Source: Phanerochaete sordida
Lineage: Eukaryota > Basidiomycota > Agaricomycetes > Polyporales > Phanerochaetaceae
NCBI GenBank assembly: GCA_019973155.2
Contig: BPQB01000005.1
Location: 496,001 to 560,000 of the forward strand
Reading direction: 5' to 3'
DNA length: 64,000 nt
Position numbers and translations under genes: made by a program. Positions 1 through 9,600 of this stretch are shown piece by piece. Position 1 is the stretch's first letter. Each line of letters begins with the position of its first letter. The notes beneath the pieces are model-generated. The model was not told the DNA's origin and did no database searches. It saw nothing but the letters and a program-made list of their open reading frames with translations.

Positions 1-1
1 C

Positions 2-352
2 TCGGGCCGCCGCCGCAGCGAGCTGCTCAGCCCGCCGCTCGACGCCAGCGCGCGCCTTGGCAAGCTCATGCTCGGCGACTTCCAGAGCTCGACCTCCGTC
101 GCCGCCGCCGGGCGCGCACCCGCGAACAGCGGCCCCTCGAACGGGAGGGGCCGGGTGCCCGTCCCGCGCAAGCGGGTCGAGGAGAAACCGCCGCGCGTGC
201 CGTCCCCGCCGCCCCTGCCCTCGCTCGCGCAGATGGCGCTGCAGCACAGCAACCCGCAGGATTTCGAGGACTACAGGAGCCCCACGTATAGCATCTATGG
301 ACTGTATGACCCGGACAGGAAGAGTCACACTCCTGGTGGAGGTGGATATTGA
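2..352 (+). CDS. 3' end of an unrecognised Pro/Ser-rich protein (5' truncated by window)
   Basis: The frame is open from the first base of the window to a TGA at 350-352, giving the last 116 residues of a protein. The tail is rich in Pro, Ser, Arg and Gly, starts with an RRRSE stretch, has a Pro-rich segment (PPRVPSPPPLPSLAQ) and ends in aromatic, Gly-rich sequence (YSIYGLYDP, then GGGGY). This looks like a disordered C-terminus and no domain is visible. It converges with the CHMP7-like gene, with a 236-base spacer that holds nothing else I can see. The function is unknown. Confidence 0.55.
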   Translation, partial: SGRRRSELLSPPLDASARLGKLMLGDFQSSTSVAAAGRAPANSGPSNGRGRVPVPRKRVEEKPPRVPSPPPLPSLAQMALQHSNPQDFEDYRSPTYSIYGLYDPDRKSHTPGGGGY

Positions 353-588
353 TGGACTTTCACTTCGGACCGGAGGACTTGAGGACTTGAGGCCTTGAGG
401 TCTCGGACTCTGGACACTTCTACTTTCTCACACTGTAGCCATAGACGATGGACACGGACACACTAGATTTGTAGCGTACGATTACTTGTATCCACCCCAG
501 AGCATATGGCATTGTCAAGCAGAAATTGTAGAGCGAGAGCACATGAAGGTCGTGAGATGGTCGTAAGAAATGAGACGTCGCCTATCGT

Positions 589-2133
589 CTAGGCGTGTTC
601 GGGCACCTTCGCCTGCTCCTCCTGTGCCTCCGCAGGCGGCGTATGCGACGGCGTCTTCAGCGCCTCCATGCGCCTCAGCATCTCCTCCTCCTCCGCCTTC
701 ACTTTCGCCGCCTTCTCGCCCTCGGCCTCCGCGACGAGCGCACTGAGCTCGCTCTCGAGCTCCGCGTCGTCCACGCCCGCGTCCGCAAGCGCGAGGTCCG
801 CGCCGAGGCGTATGCGCTCGTCGATGTCGCGCGCGTCCGCCTGCGCGGCGGCCATCGCGTCCGTCGTCGCGTCGAGGCGCTCGAGGCGCAGCGCGGGGTG
901 CGCGAGGATCCCGCGGAGCGTCGCCGTGGACCCCGCGTACGCGTGCAGCAGCGCGACGTCGCCCGCCGCGCGCTCAACGGCGAGCAGCGTGCCGTGCAGC
1001 GTGTCGAGCGCCGCGAGCCGCTTCGCGAGCAGGTCCTCGTACTGCTTGCGCGCGCGCAGGTGGCTCAGTGCCGTTTCTTTGCGCTTCTGGGTGAGTGCGG
1101 CGGAGGCCTTGGCGGTGCGGCTGGAGTGCGGTCAGCGGGGGCGAACTCAGGTCATGGGCAGGGACGTACTCGTCTATTTGCTTGTGGATATGTTCTATTG
1201 CAGCCTCGAGGTTCTCGATGGCGGTCTTCAGCTCCAGGACGCCGATGTCGACTGCCGTGATTTCCGGCGTCGCAGCGCCCTGAGTGAACTTGATAACCTG
1301 TACAATATTATATGAGCGCGGAAGGGTCTCAACGCGTACAATACTCACATCGCCCTGTCGAACAATCACCTTCTTATCCCTTTCGAGGTACTTCAGCAGC
1401 ACCTTCAGGTCCAAGTCCGACAGCGTGACGCCCTCGATCGCCTCGCTTGCAAACGTCTTCTTGAACCCCTCGAAGCTATACACCGCATCCGCAACATTGA
1501 CCCCACCCCTCGCCTCCTGCCCGGCGACGACAGCGTCCGCAGCGCGCTCGACAAGGTCCACAACGACATAATCACCCTTGGCCCTCCGCCAGCGTTCCGC
1601 ATCGCCCGCCGCGCCGAAACTCTCGTCCGAGGCGACGACGCCCGCCTGCTGCAGCGCCCACCAGAGCGGGCGCCCGACGACGTACGCCGCGAGGCGGTAC
1701 GGGAGCGACCCGGGGTCGCGGATCGGCTGCACTGCAGACAGAAACGGGGCGAGCGGGACACACGCCTTCGCAGCCGTTAGCTCGGCCTTCACTGGGCGGT
1801 GCGCGGTCAGCACCGGGGCGCGTGCTGCGTGTGGGGGGCACTCACGATGACGGTCGCGAGCGCGAGCGGGCGCCCGACGCCCTCGGCGCGGAACGCCTCC
1901 GTGAGCGCGGGCCCCGCGGCGTGCAGCACGAGGCGGTCGGGGCCCTGCCACCCGCGCGCGACGCACGCCGCGAGCGTGCGCCGCCACCAGTCGACGTTGG
2001 ACGCGAAGGAGCCCGGGTTCGCGTGCTTCTGGCCCGAGAAGTCGGAGTAGAGGAACTTGAGGCGCGAGGGCGTCGTGCCCTGGTAGGTCGGCAGGCTCTG
2101 CAGCCGCGGGGAGGAGGGGCCGGGCGAGGACAT
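589..2133 (-). CDS. CHM7: ESCRT-III protein of the CHMP7/Snf7 family
   Basis: Spliced model: exons 2133-1846, 1780-1349, 1297-1170 and 1120-589, total 1380 nt, 459 residues. The ATG at 2131-2133 is followed by SSPGPSSPRLQSLPTYQGTT. Known for the family: CHMP7/Chm7 combines an N-terminal ESCRT-II-like winged-helix region with a C-terminal Snf7 domain and works in nuclear-envelope surveillance and membrane remodelling. Seen here: the N-terminal block RLKFLYSDFSGQK...NVDWWRRTL, typical of basidiomycete homologues, then the Snf7-like helix KRKETALSHLRARKQYEDLL and an acidic C-terminal helix rich in Glu and Ala. The second intron (1348-1298) is 51 nt with no stop, so reading straight through also gives an open frame; I call it an intron because it has GTGAGT...ACAG ends and interrupts conserved sequence. 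The first acceptor was chosen to keep the frame and is less certain. Confidence 0.85.
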
Positions 2134-2458
2134 GGTCGTTCGGGCCAAGGAGCGTGGGCGGGCTTGCCGCCGCTGCGCGTTGGTAGAGCGCCGTCCCTCC
2201 TGATCGGATCTGAGATTGCTCCCCCGAGGAGCAAGGATGGAAGGTGTAGTTCTTCATTCAGCGCACGAGATACAATCACAGCATGTAGTACTACGGCTGG
2301 ATATCAAAGTATAGACTCGAGCAGTGACACAGAGCAGAGTAGATACGCTCCATTAACCAGGAGATAGAAAGAATAAGCAGGAACAAGAGTAATTTGCAGA
2401 GACGCCCCGCGAAGGTTCCCTGAGGAATATTGCCCTTCGCACCCCCGGTCAGCTTGTC

Positions 2459-3546
2459 TCAAGACCTCGGACGACGTCGACGTTGTACCTGATGCACCTC
2501 AGGCTGAGGTTCATCCTCCGCCTCGCCGCGTGGGTCGCCGATATGCTCGAAACGGTCCTCGAACCTCTGGTACCAGTTCTTCAGGAAAGGCTTGATCTTT
2601 TCCCGTATGACTTCGATCTTCTTGTCAGGCCTGTCTCGTCTGATAGCACGCACGATTGAATTCACATCCGGCAAGTCTAAAATCGAATATTCATGCCCCC
2701 AAAGAGAGATGTAGTCTACGATATATTCATGAAGGATCAGTTTGCTCCTGCCACAGAGAAGAGGTGACTCACGAGGCGTCCAGACTTCAGTGTCCATTGC
2801 GCAATCATATATCTCCAAGCACCTGAAACTGTCTCGCGGTGGGGCGTACTGGTATAGCGACCCTATGACAGCGTCTGGGTGGCACCTGTGCGAGGTGGCC
2901 CTGACAAAGTCAACCACACGGACCTCTTCTGCGTCGCGTCCGGATACCACGATGTGTCCTTCGGTGAAACGATTGTGCATGATGCCCGCGTCGTGAATCT
3001 GCATCAAGGCCTCGACGATGGCACATCTATCGACGGCAGTGAGCTATTGCTGTGCAATACGAATGTGCTTGCAGGGACTTACTTTACTGTCATACGACAG
3101 TCCGCAAACTTACCGCCGTGATGTTGGATAGACTCCCCGCAGTCCTCCAGAAGGATACAGCCTAGCAAGTTATCCTCGCCACCGAGGTCTTTCCAAGTTC
3201 CCACATAGAATCCGTAGAACCGCGGCACGACAGTTCCTTGCAGGTTCTTAAGGTTGGTCGCGTATAGCTGAGCCTCCATGTTGAGCATACTGAGGCCAGA
3301 TTTGCCCTCCGCAAGCTTGCATACGACGTTGATGTCGTCGCATCCTGGACGCGTCAAGTGGCCGAACCAAACCTCGGCGCGCGCGCCGGTATGGCTCTGA
3401 CCATGCGAGCGAAACTTGGTGGGAGCGGGCCCAGAGGTTGGCCCCTCTTGCTTGGAGAGCCAGTACGACAGATCATCGAATCCACCAGACTCGTCTTCCA
3501 GGACGACTTGAAGGTCCATTTTCTTGCCGCCGATGCTAGCGCTCAT
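2459..3546 (-). CDS. Protein-kinase-like protein of unknown function
   Basis: Start ATG at 3544-3546 (MSASIGGKKMDLQ); stop TGA at 2459-2461. The product resembles the divergent protein-kinase-like proteins that are numerous in Agaricomycetes: a beta-rich N-lobe (EVWFGHL...NVVCKLA, then an ATNLKNLQG.VVPRFYGFYVG stretch and CILLEDCGE) followed by an IHDAGIMHNRF segment where kinases carry the catalytic loop HRD. Here the motif is HN with no Asp, so catalysis is doubtful. The C-terminus is basic (RRRRPRS). At least two introns are needed. The first donor near 3113 (GTAAGT) does not combine in phase with the obvious acceptor near 3044, so that junction is unresolved. A second probable intron of 57 nt, starting at the GTGAGT near 2772, is stop-free. 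It lies tandem with and upstream of CHMP7. Confidence 0.6.
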
Positions 3547-3791
3547 GACTGCAGACGTGGTGGTGGTTCTGAGGAAAGGTTTGGTTGTGGGCCACGCACA
3601 CGAGAGCAAGGCCATGGGCGCCCCGCCGCGACGTCTCGTAAGAACGCAATCTCAGATGCCATCAGATTGATGCGCGCAGATCTCGGCGGCCCTCGCGCGA
3701 GGCGGCGACGACTCTGCTTCCGCTCCCGCCCGCGACACCAACAGGCGTCTGCGTGGCCACTTCCTGCTGGGTCCATTCGCAGCGCATCTCA

Positions 3792-3797
3792 TATATA
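3792..3797 (+). promoter_or_regulatory. TATA-like element upstream of the unknown gene at 3861/4051
   Basis: TATATA lies about 65 bases before the ATG at 3861, in the 314-base divergent spacer between the kinase-like gene and the unknown acidic protein. Its placement supports a transcript that includes the upstream exons at 3861-3989. Confidence 0.35.
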
Positions 3798-3860
3798 TCG
3801 AGGCCATCTCAGCGAATCTGTGGCGCCTCGCCACTTCGAGTAATCTCCCGGATCATCGCC

Positions 3861-4941
3861 ATGGCATCACTCGCCTCTCCAGGTTTGTTCCTCCCCCAAC
3901 CTCGCCCCGAGCCACTTGTTTGTAACTTGTCTCTCTCTTCCTCTTTGTCAGTCTCGTGGCCCAAGGATCCATCTCAACACCAGCGCAGCGTATAAGACCT
4001 GCCTGCATTGCGTACGCGCATGCCTTCTTCCCCCACAGTCTCTCCTTCTCATGGCTCGTTATTTTGTCCTCCCAGACGGGACTCGCGTTCCTTACCGCTC
4101 ACCCAACTCATCCAACACATCGTCCGAATCAGACGAACACCCGTCAACACTCGCGCGCGAGCTCCTCCCAACCGACCTCCTCGCAAGCCCCCGCAAGCGC
4201 CCCCGCCCGCGCACGAGCATCCTCAGACTCCAAATGGCGCACGGCATGCCCGGCGCCTTCCGCGCGCAGCACGCCGCAGAGAGCATCCACGGCATCACCG
4301 AGCGCATGGAGAACATCGACATGTCCTCCGACGACTCCGACTCCGACCTCCTCCCCCCCGCCCCCTCCCTCGACCCCGCCGGCCTCCTCGCGAGCACCGC
4401 CACGCGCCCCGAAGCGCCGCTCACGCGCCTCAGCGAGCGCGGCGGCGCCGTCGACGTGCACGTCGCGGCCGAGCCGTGGGACCCGGGCGCGCACGCCGGC
4501 GCCGACCGCCTCTGGTGCCTCTGGTGGCCCGCGGGGCGCGGCGTGCACGTGCTGCGGCGCGGCGCAGGCGCGGGCGGCGGCGCGCAGGGCCTCGCGACGC
4601 GCATCCGCTGCGCGGGCGACGTCGCGTGCGCGCCCGCATTCCACCTCCTCTGGCGCGGGCGCCGCCTGGGCAGCATGCGCCTCGCGACGCTCGAGCCCGA
4701 GGCGCGCGCCGCGCTCGTCGAGCTCGCGGTCGCGTTCTCGGCGCGCGAGCGGCTCGTGGGCGACGGCGCCGTCGGGCGCGGCGAGCTCAAGACGCACCAG
4801 GAGTGGCTCGAGGGGCTGCTGTTTGAGGCTGTCGAGCACGGCATCTGCGAGGGGCACGACTGCTTGTCGGCCATGTCCCAGCTGAGCTCTGGTAGCTCTG
4901 CTGCTCTGCAAAAATTCGAATGGGGTGGTTATCAATACTAG
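3861..4941 (+). CDS. Unrecognised protein with acidic Ser/Asp linker, possibly three exons
   Basis: The long exon ends with TAG at 4939-4941. Two starts are possible. The simple one is ATG 4051 (MARYFVLPDGTRVPYRS; 296 residues, TATAAG at 3991-3996). The other is ATG 3861 in a strong GCCATGGC context, with exons 3861-3882, 3952-3989 and 4039-4941 joined by introns of 69 nt (GTTTGT...CAG) and 49 nt (GTATAA...CAG); all phases agree and the product has 320 residues. After the N-terminus comes an acidic run (SSDDSDSDLL), then a Cys/Trp-containing core (LWCLWWPAG, CAGDVACAP, FHLLWRGRRLG) and an alpha-helical C-terminus (HQEWLEGLLFEAVEHG). I recognise no family. Confidence 0.55.
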
Positions 4942-5289
4942 AGATGTGCTTTCTCACTGCGTCGGACCGTGGCCATAAATCTATATATTGCGTATATACG
5001 TTGCTTAGCAGCAAGCACAACGACAGGATCCGTAAACAACACATGAAGCGGAGATCCATATACAAGACTGAAATAACAGGTAGGCAAGAACGGGAAACAG
5101 CGTCAACGAGGTCGGAACAACATACAGAGTACAGCAAACAGCGAAGACAGCAGCAGAGTGCAGCAGAACATGGTCCATGTAGGACACATACGGCAAACAA
5201 AATTTCAACACACGGGACGAAAGCACGAACCAGGGACATCTTTCTTCAAATTCCTGAGGTTTATCACTTCTCGGGGTACTCCCACCACA
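4942..5289. other. Convergent 3' spacer, no gene seen
   Basis: This AT-richer spacer lies between the ends of two convergent genes. It probably holds their 3' untranslated regions. No conserved frame or RNA structure was found. Confidence 0.5.
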
Positions 5290-6619
5290 CTACTCCCTCC
5301 GCCGCCGTTTGCCCTTCGGGTCCTCGGGCGCGCGCAGCAGGTCCGTCGCAATCGTAGGCTCAGGCTCGGCGGGGCGCTTGAGGCCCTCGACGCTGGGCAC
5401 CGCGCGCAGCGGGAAGAAGCCCATCGAGGGTCCGGCGCCGGCGTCGCCCGCGGGCGCGGGGCTGTCCTGGACAGAGGACAGCGGCGTGAGCGCGTTGTCC
5501 GGGATGGTGAACGGCGAGAGCGTGTTGTCGGGGACGGAGGACAGCGGCGAGAGCGCGCTGCCCGGCGCGGGGCTCAGCGGGGGCGCAGATGCGGGCGAGC
5601 GTCGCGGCGGCGGCGGCGGTGGGGAGGACGCGGGGGTGTGTTGCTGCGCTGGTTCGGCGTCCTCATCATCTCCTTCTCCTTCCCCTTCCCCTTCTTCTGC
5701 TTCACCCTCTTCCTCCTCTTCCTCCTCCTGCTCTAGCCCCTCTACAGCCTGCGGAGCCGGCGCGGCAGCATACAGCAGCGGCGGGGGCGGCGCGGTGAGC
5801 GCCTCGCGCGCGGCGACGATGCCCTGCGCGCGCAGGAACGCGCGCGTGCGGTAGCGGAACGCGAAGGTGACGTGCGCGCGCGGGCGCGCGGCGTCGTGCG
5901 GGACGAAGGCCCACGTCTGCGCGTGCTGCGCGGGCGCGGCGGCGGGCGCGCCGAAGCTGCGGGCGGTGAGGCGCGGCGCGGTCAGCGGCGGGGGTGCGGC
6001 GCACCTGATGCAGGCGGCGTCGGGCCCGCGCGCGCCGGGGCGCGCGCTGGGCGGCGGCGGCGGCGCCTGGGGCGCGTTCGGCGGGTGCGTGGGCGCTGTG
6101 CGCTTGATTTGGCGGATCTTGAGGACGATGGTGCCGGTGTCTGTGGGGCTTGGAGGGGTGGTGTCGGGTGCCGTAGCCTGGTCCGCTTGCCAGGAGGCTC
6201 TTCGTGCTGTGCATTCTCTTGTTGAGTTACGGGGTACGATGCTCAAAAGCGGGGAAGAACACACCGGCATTCGGATTGGCGAACATGAAGGGCCGTTCGG
6301 AGTGCTCGTCCACACGTAGCGTGCCACGAGAGGCGTCGCCGTAGCCGTAAAGGAAGCGGCCAGAGCAGGTGAAGCCGTCAAGCAGGATGTAGCCAGCGGA
6401 GTCGATGCCTGTGCCGTTGTCTCTCCAGTGGACCGTAAACGCCTTGGTCATTCGTTAGCTTATAGCAAGTTAACTAATGCACAAAGGCCATACCTTTCCC
6501 ACTTCGCACCCAATCCAACACGAGACCCTGTGCGAGCTCTCGTCTACGACAGTCTCGAGCTCGCGCAGCATCTTTCCTTCGCAGGTGATCCAAGCAGAGA
6601 ACCCACGCGCGGTCAGCAT
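5290..6619 (-). CDS. DUF7918 domain protein
   Basis: Exons 6619-6494, 6442-6265 and 6206-5290 give 1221 nt, 406 residues. The first exon was found by splicing: it encodes GFSAWITCEGK...SCWIGCEVGK, joined by a 51-base intron to AFTVHWRDNG. The order GF.AWI.CEG, VHW.D, a SAGYILLDG strand, FMFANP, GTIVLKI, then a later HVTFAFRYRTR.FL..QGI matches the DUF7918 domain of Agaricomycetes, whose function is not established. The C-terminal half is low complexity: a Glu-rich run (EEEEEEEGEAEEGEGEGE), a Pro run, then imperfect repeats of the type LSPLSSVPDN/LTPLSSVQDS, ending in a basic tail (GKRRRRE) that could act as a nuclear signal. Confidence 0.75.
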
Positions 6620-9600
6620 CGTCAGCTTTACGATGCTCTTATAGATAGTCGTAACGCTGCGTGTCGTTACAGATCGCGACAGATGCTAATCACGCAGAAG
6701 AGCTGAGGCTGCCCTGCCCGTCAAGGGCTAAGTCTTCAAAATTTTGACAAGAAAATTAGGTCAATGGTTCGGTCGAGCGCAGCGCATGGATTCTCACCAG
6801 GGCAAGTCAATAATCCTCCGGGGTAAGATGAACGAAAGTAACCTACGGAAATTAGAAGTCAGTTTGGGTGAAAGAGGCGAAGTCGAACCTGCCGTTGTGG
6901 CGTCGAGCGCCCGAACATCCCACGCATCCCTTGCCACGTGTCCGTATCTATCTGGCGGTGACGTCGAGCCTGTCTCAGCACCTCGCATCCCCTTCGCGCT
7001 CTCCCAGGGTCCTCGGAATCCTGTAGCAGCTATGTCACTCTGCAGAGCATCGGGCATATTACACGAACTGCGATGTTTATTACTTCGCATTCTCCTCTTG
7101 GATGGACGAAACGCAAACGAAGCGGGTACCACACCCTCCCGAGCCGAATCGTAGCCCGTAGCACTTACCTTGCTCGCGTCGGAGGATGGCCAGCTTCGTC
7201 GCAACACTACCGACGGAATACGGGCCCTAGTCCGAAGCCGAGAAGGGCTCCCGCGCGGTGCTATGTGCATTGTCTCACGCCGTCCGTCTCGCCCGCACAC
7301 TATGCCATACGGACGATCGCCCGGGTTTATTAGCAAGGCGCCCGGCGTTGGCCCACCGCTTACTACACTGTACCCCGCCTGACTGCACGCAGAGCACCAG
7401 ACCACACACCAGCGGCGCACTGTCGCAATCTATGAACGCATCGTCCAGCGCGCTGCACATCGCTGCCCGCCAAGCGCGTCTGCTGGCCCGTCGCATGTGT
7501 GGATGGACGCTCCTGTCTCCATGGGGCTGCCCTCCCGCCCGACAGCCCAACCCTAACATTGCCCTACCTCCGGCCGCTAGGGTTGGCCCCATTTCCTGCG
7601 TTTCCGCATTGTCGATGCCGGAGGGCGGGCGCGCGCCGCACGCCTGACCGCATCTGCATCCGGCTCGCCACCGCGTCGTCCGCACTGACGTAGCCCTCGC
7701 CACCGCGGTGGCCAACGCGTGTCCCAGCGCCCCTGCGACGTTCCTGTGCCGCTGCACACATACACTCTGGCACGCGTGCATGGGTGCGCGGCACGCATAT
7801 GAAGACGCGGCACAGCGGCGCGCTCCAGCATGACCGCATCGCACAGCGCATCCCAGGCTCTGCGTCTCCCGCGCCGGCACGCGTGCAGACTGCGTACAGT
7901 TGCAGAACGTTCGCGGCGCGATGACGTCGGCGTAGCTCGCAAGCTCAAGCTTCCATCACCCTCTGTGCCCAGGCACGCCCCAGCTAGGGGCTGCGATCTG
8001 CCGTCCAGGCCTCCGCACGCGTCGGCGCGCCCTACGTCGTGCGGTGCGCACACGTCGCTGGCGTACGCAATCGCGCGTCCTATCTGCAGCGCACGGCACA
8101 GCATGATGCCCCGCGCGATAGAGTTGCGCGGGGCGAGGCCCAGGCCGCCGCCCTCCGCGACGCGTTTAAGGCGCTGCGCCGGCCGGCGGCGCTGCGGGCC
8201 CAGCAGTTAATAGCAGGGCGTGCACCGCACCGAGCAGACCCCCTGGCGGTGTCGCTGACGTCGGCGCGCGCGGCGGACGAGCAGCGTAGGTTCGCGGGCG
8301 CACGAGCGCTGCGGTCTCGCGAGGCGTGGCATTGCGTCACCGCGATCCCAGAACGTTCCCGCGGGCCTCCAGTGTCGTTGCCGCACGCGTCGAGATAGAA
8401 CGCCGCGAGGCTATCTGGAGGCTATTCCGAATCGCTCGTGTGTGCCCGGGGCGCTACCGTCAGCGAGCCCGCCCGCAGAGTGTATTCGGAGGGCACGAGC
8501 ACATGCACGCGGGTGGGTCTTACTGAGCACTTGTGACCGCGAGCAGGGTGAGCGCGGCCGGCGTGCGACAGGCGCGTCCTCTGGCCGAGTGCGCAGGCGC
8601 CATCTCGCGCGTTCGACATTCATTGCCGGGCACCTGTTCCCAACCGCCTTTATTTCCGCAAGCGCAGCCTACTGTATGAGATATGGACGCGTGCGAGGCA
8701 CTACGCGCGGCGGCCGGGCGCAGCACGCCCTGAAGCCTCCCTGCGGGGGCTTATCGCCGGGTGCGGGACGACATCGCCTGCAGGCCCGCCGTGCAAGGCT
8801 GGGCCAGGGCCCAGCAGCAGGACCTGCCCGAAAGGGAATACCGGCCTGCGTTAGGGGTGCTGCTGGCCCTAGGGTGCACGTACGCGGAGGCATTGCAGGA
8901 ACGACGGGGCTGTGCCGTCCTTGTCTTCGAGTGTACGAGAGTATGGGCGGCTGGCGGGTCGGCGCGGGAAGGTGCCATAGTGACCATATGCACGACGTTC
9001 ATGGCGCCTGCAACCTTGGACATATTGGGGGCTAGAAGTATTCCTGGGGCAAATGTTGCCGCATCGCCATAATGGTGTGTGGGCAAGGAAGTGTCTTGAG
9101 CCTGTGAGCTGAGGCTAAGCCGTCCGTGGCTTCATGCCGTGCTCGCTCGGCAGGAGGGAGCACAACAGGAAGCAATAGACGGCCACGCCAGCACACGACG
9201 ACGCGTCATCTCGAGACTCTGGGATGAGAGGCAATCATTGGGCAGGCAGGGAACCTTGTGGGTGGCAGCACGCACCTCGCAGAATTCTGGGACACCCTGG
9301 ACAGCCACCGAGGCATACACACCCAGTGGACACCCTGCTATCCACCCAAAGATGCATGGCGGAAACCCCTCGAAGCCTGTAATAGAGATGCAGTGGCAGG
9401 ACCAAGAAAAGAGTGGCAGCCACGCGCACCTGCAAAGCGATAGAGCCACCCGCGCGGCCGCCACGCGCATGCGAGCCCATAACAAAGCGTGCGAAGGGGT
9501 GGAGGCGCGCGCGAGGCGTGTTCGCCCGATGACGCGGCTGCCGCGTCGCGCGTGGGCGATCTCGGACGGCGCACGCGAAGGCCGTCGGCACACAACGCGC

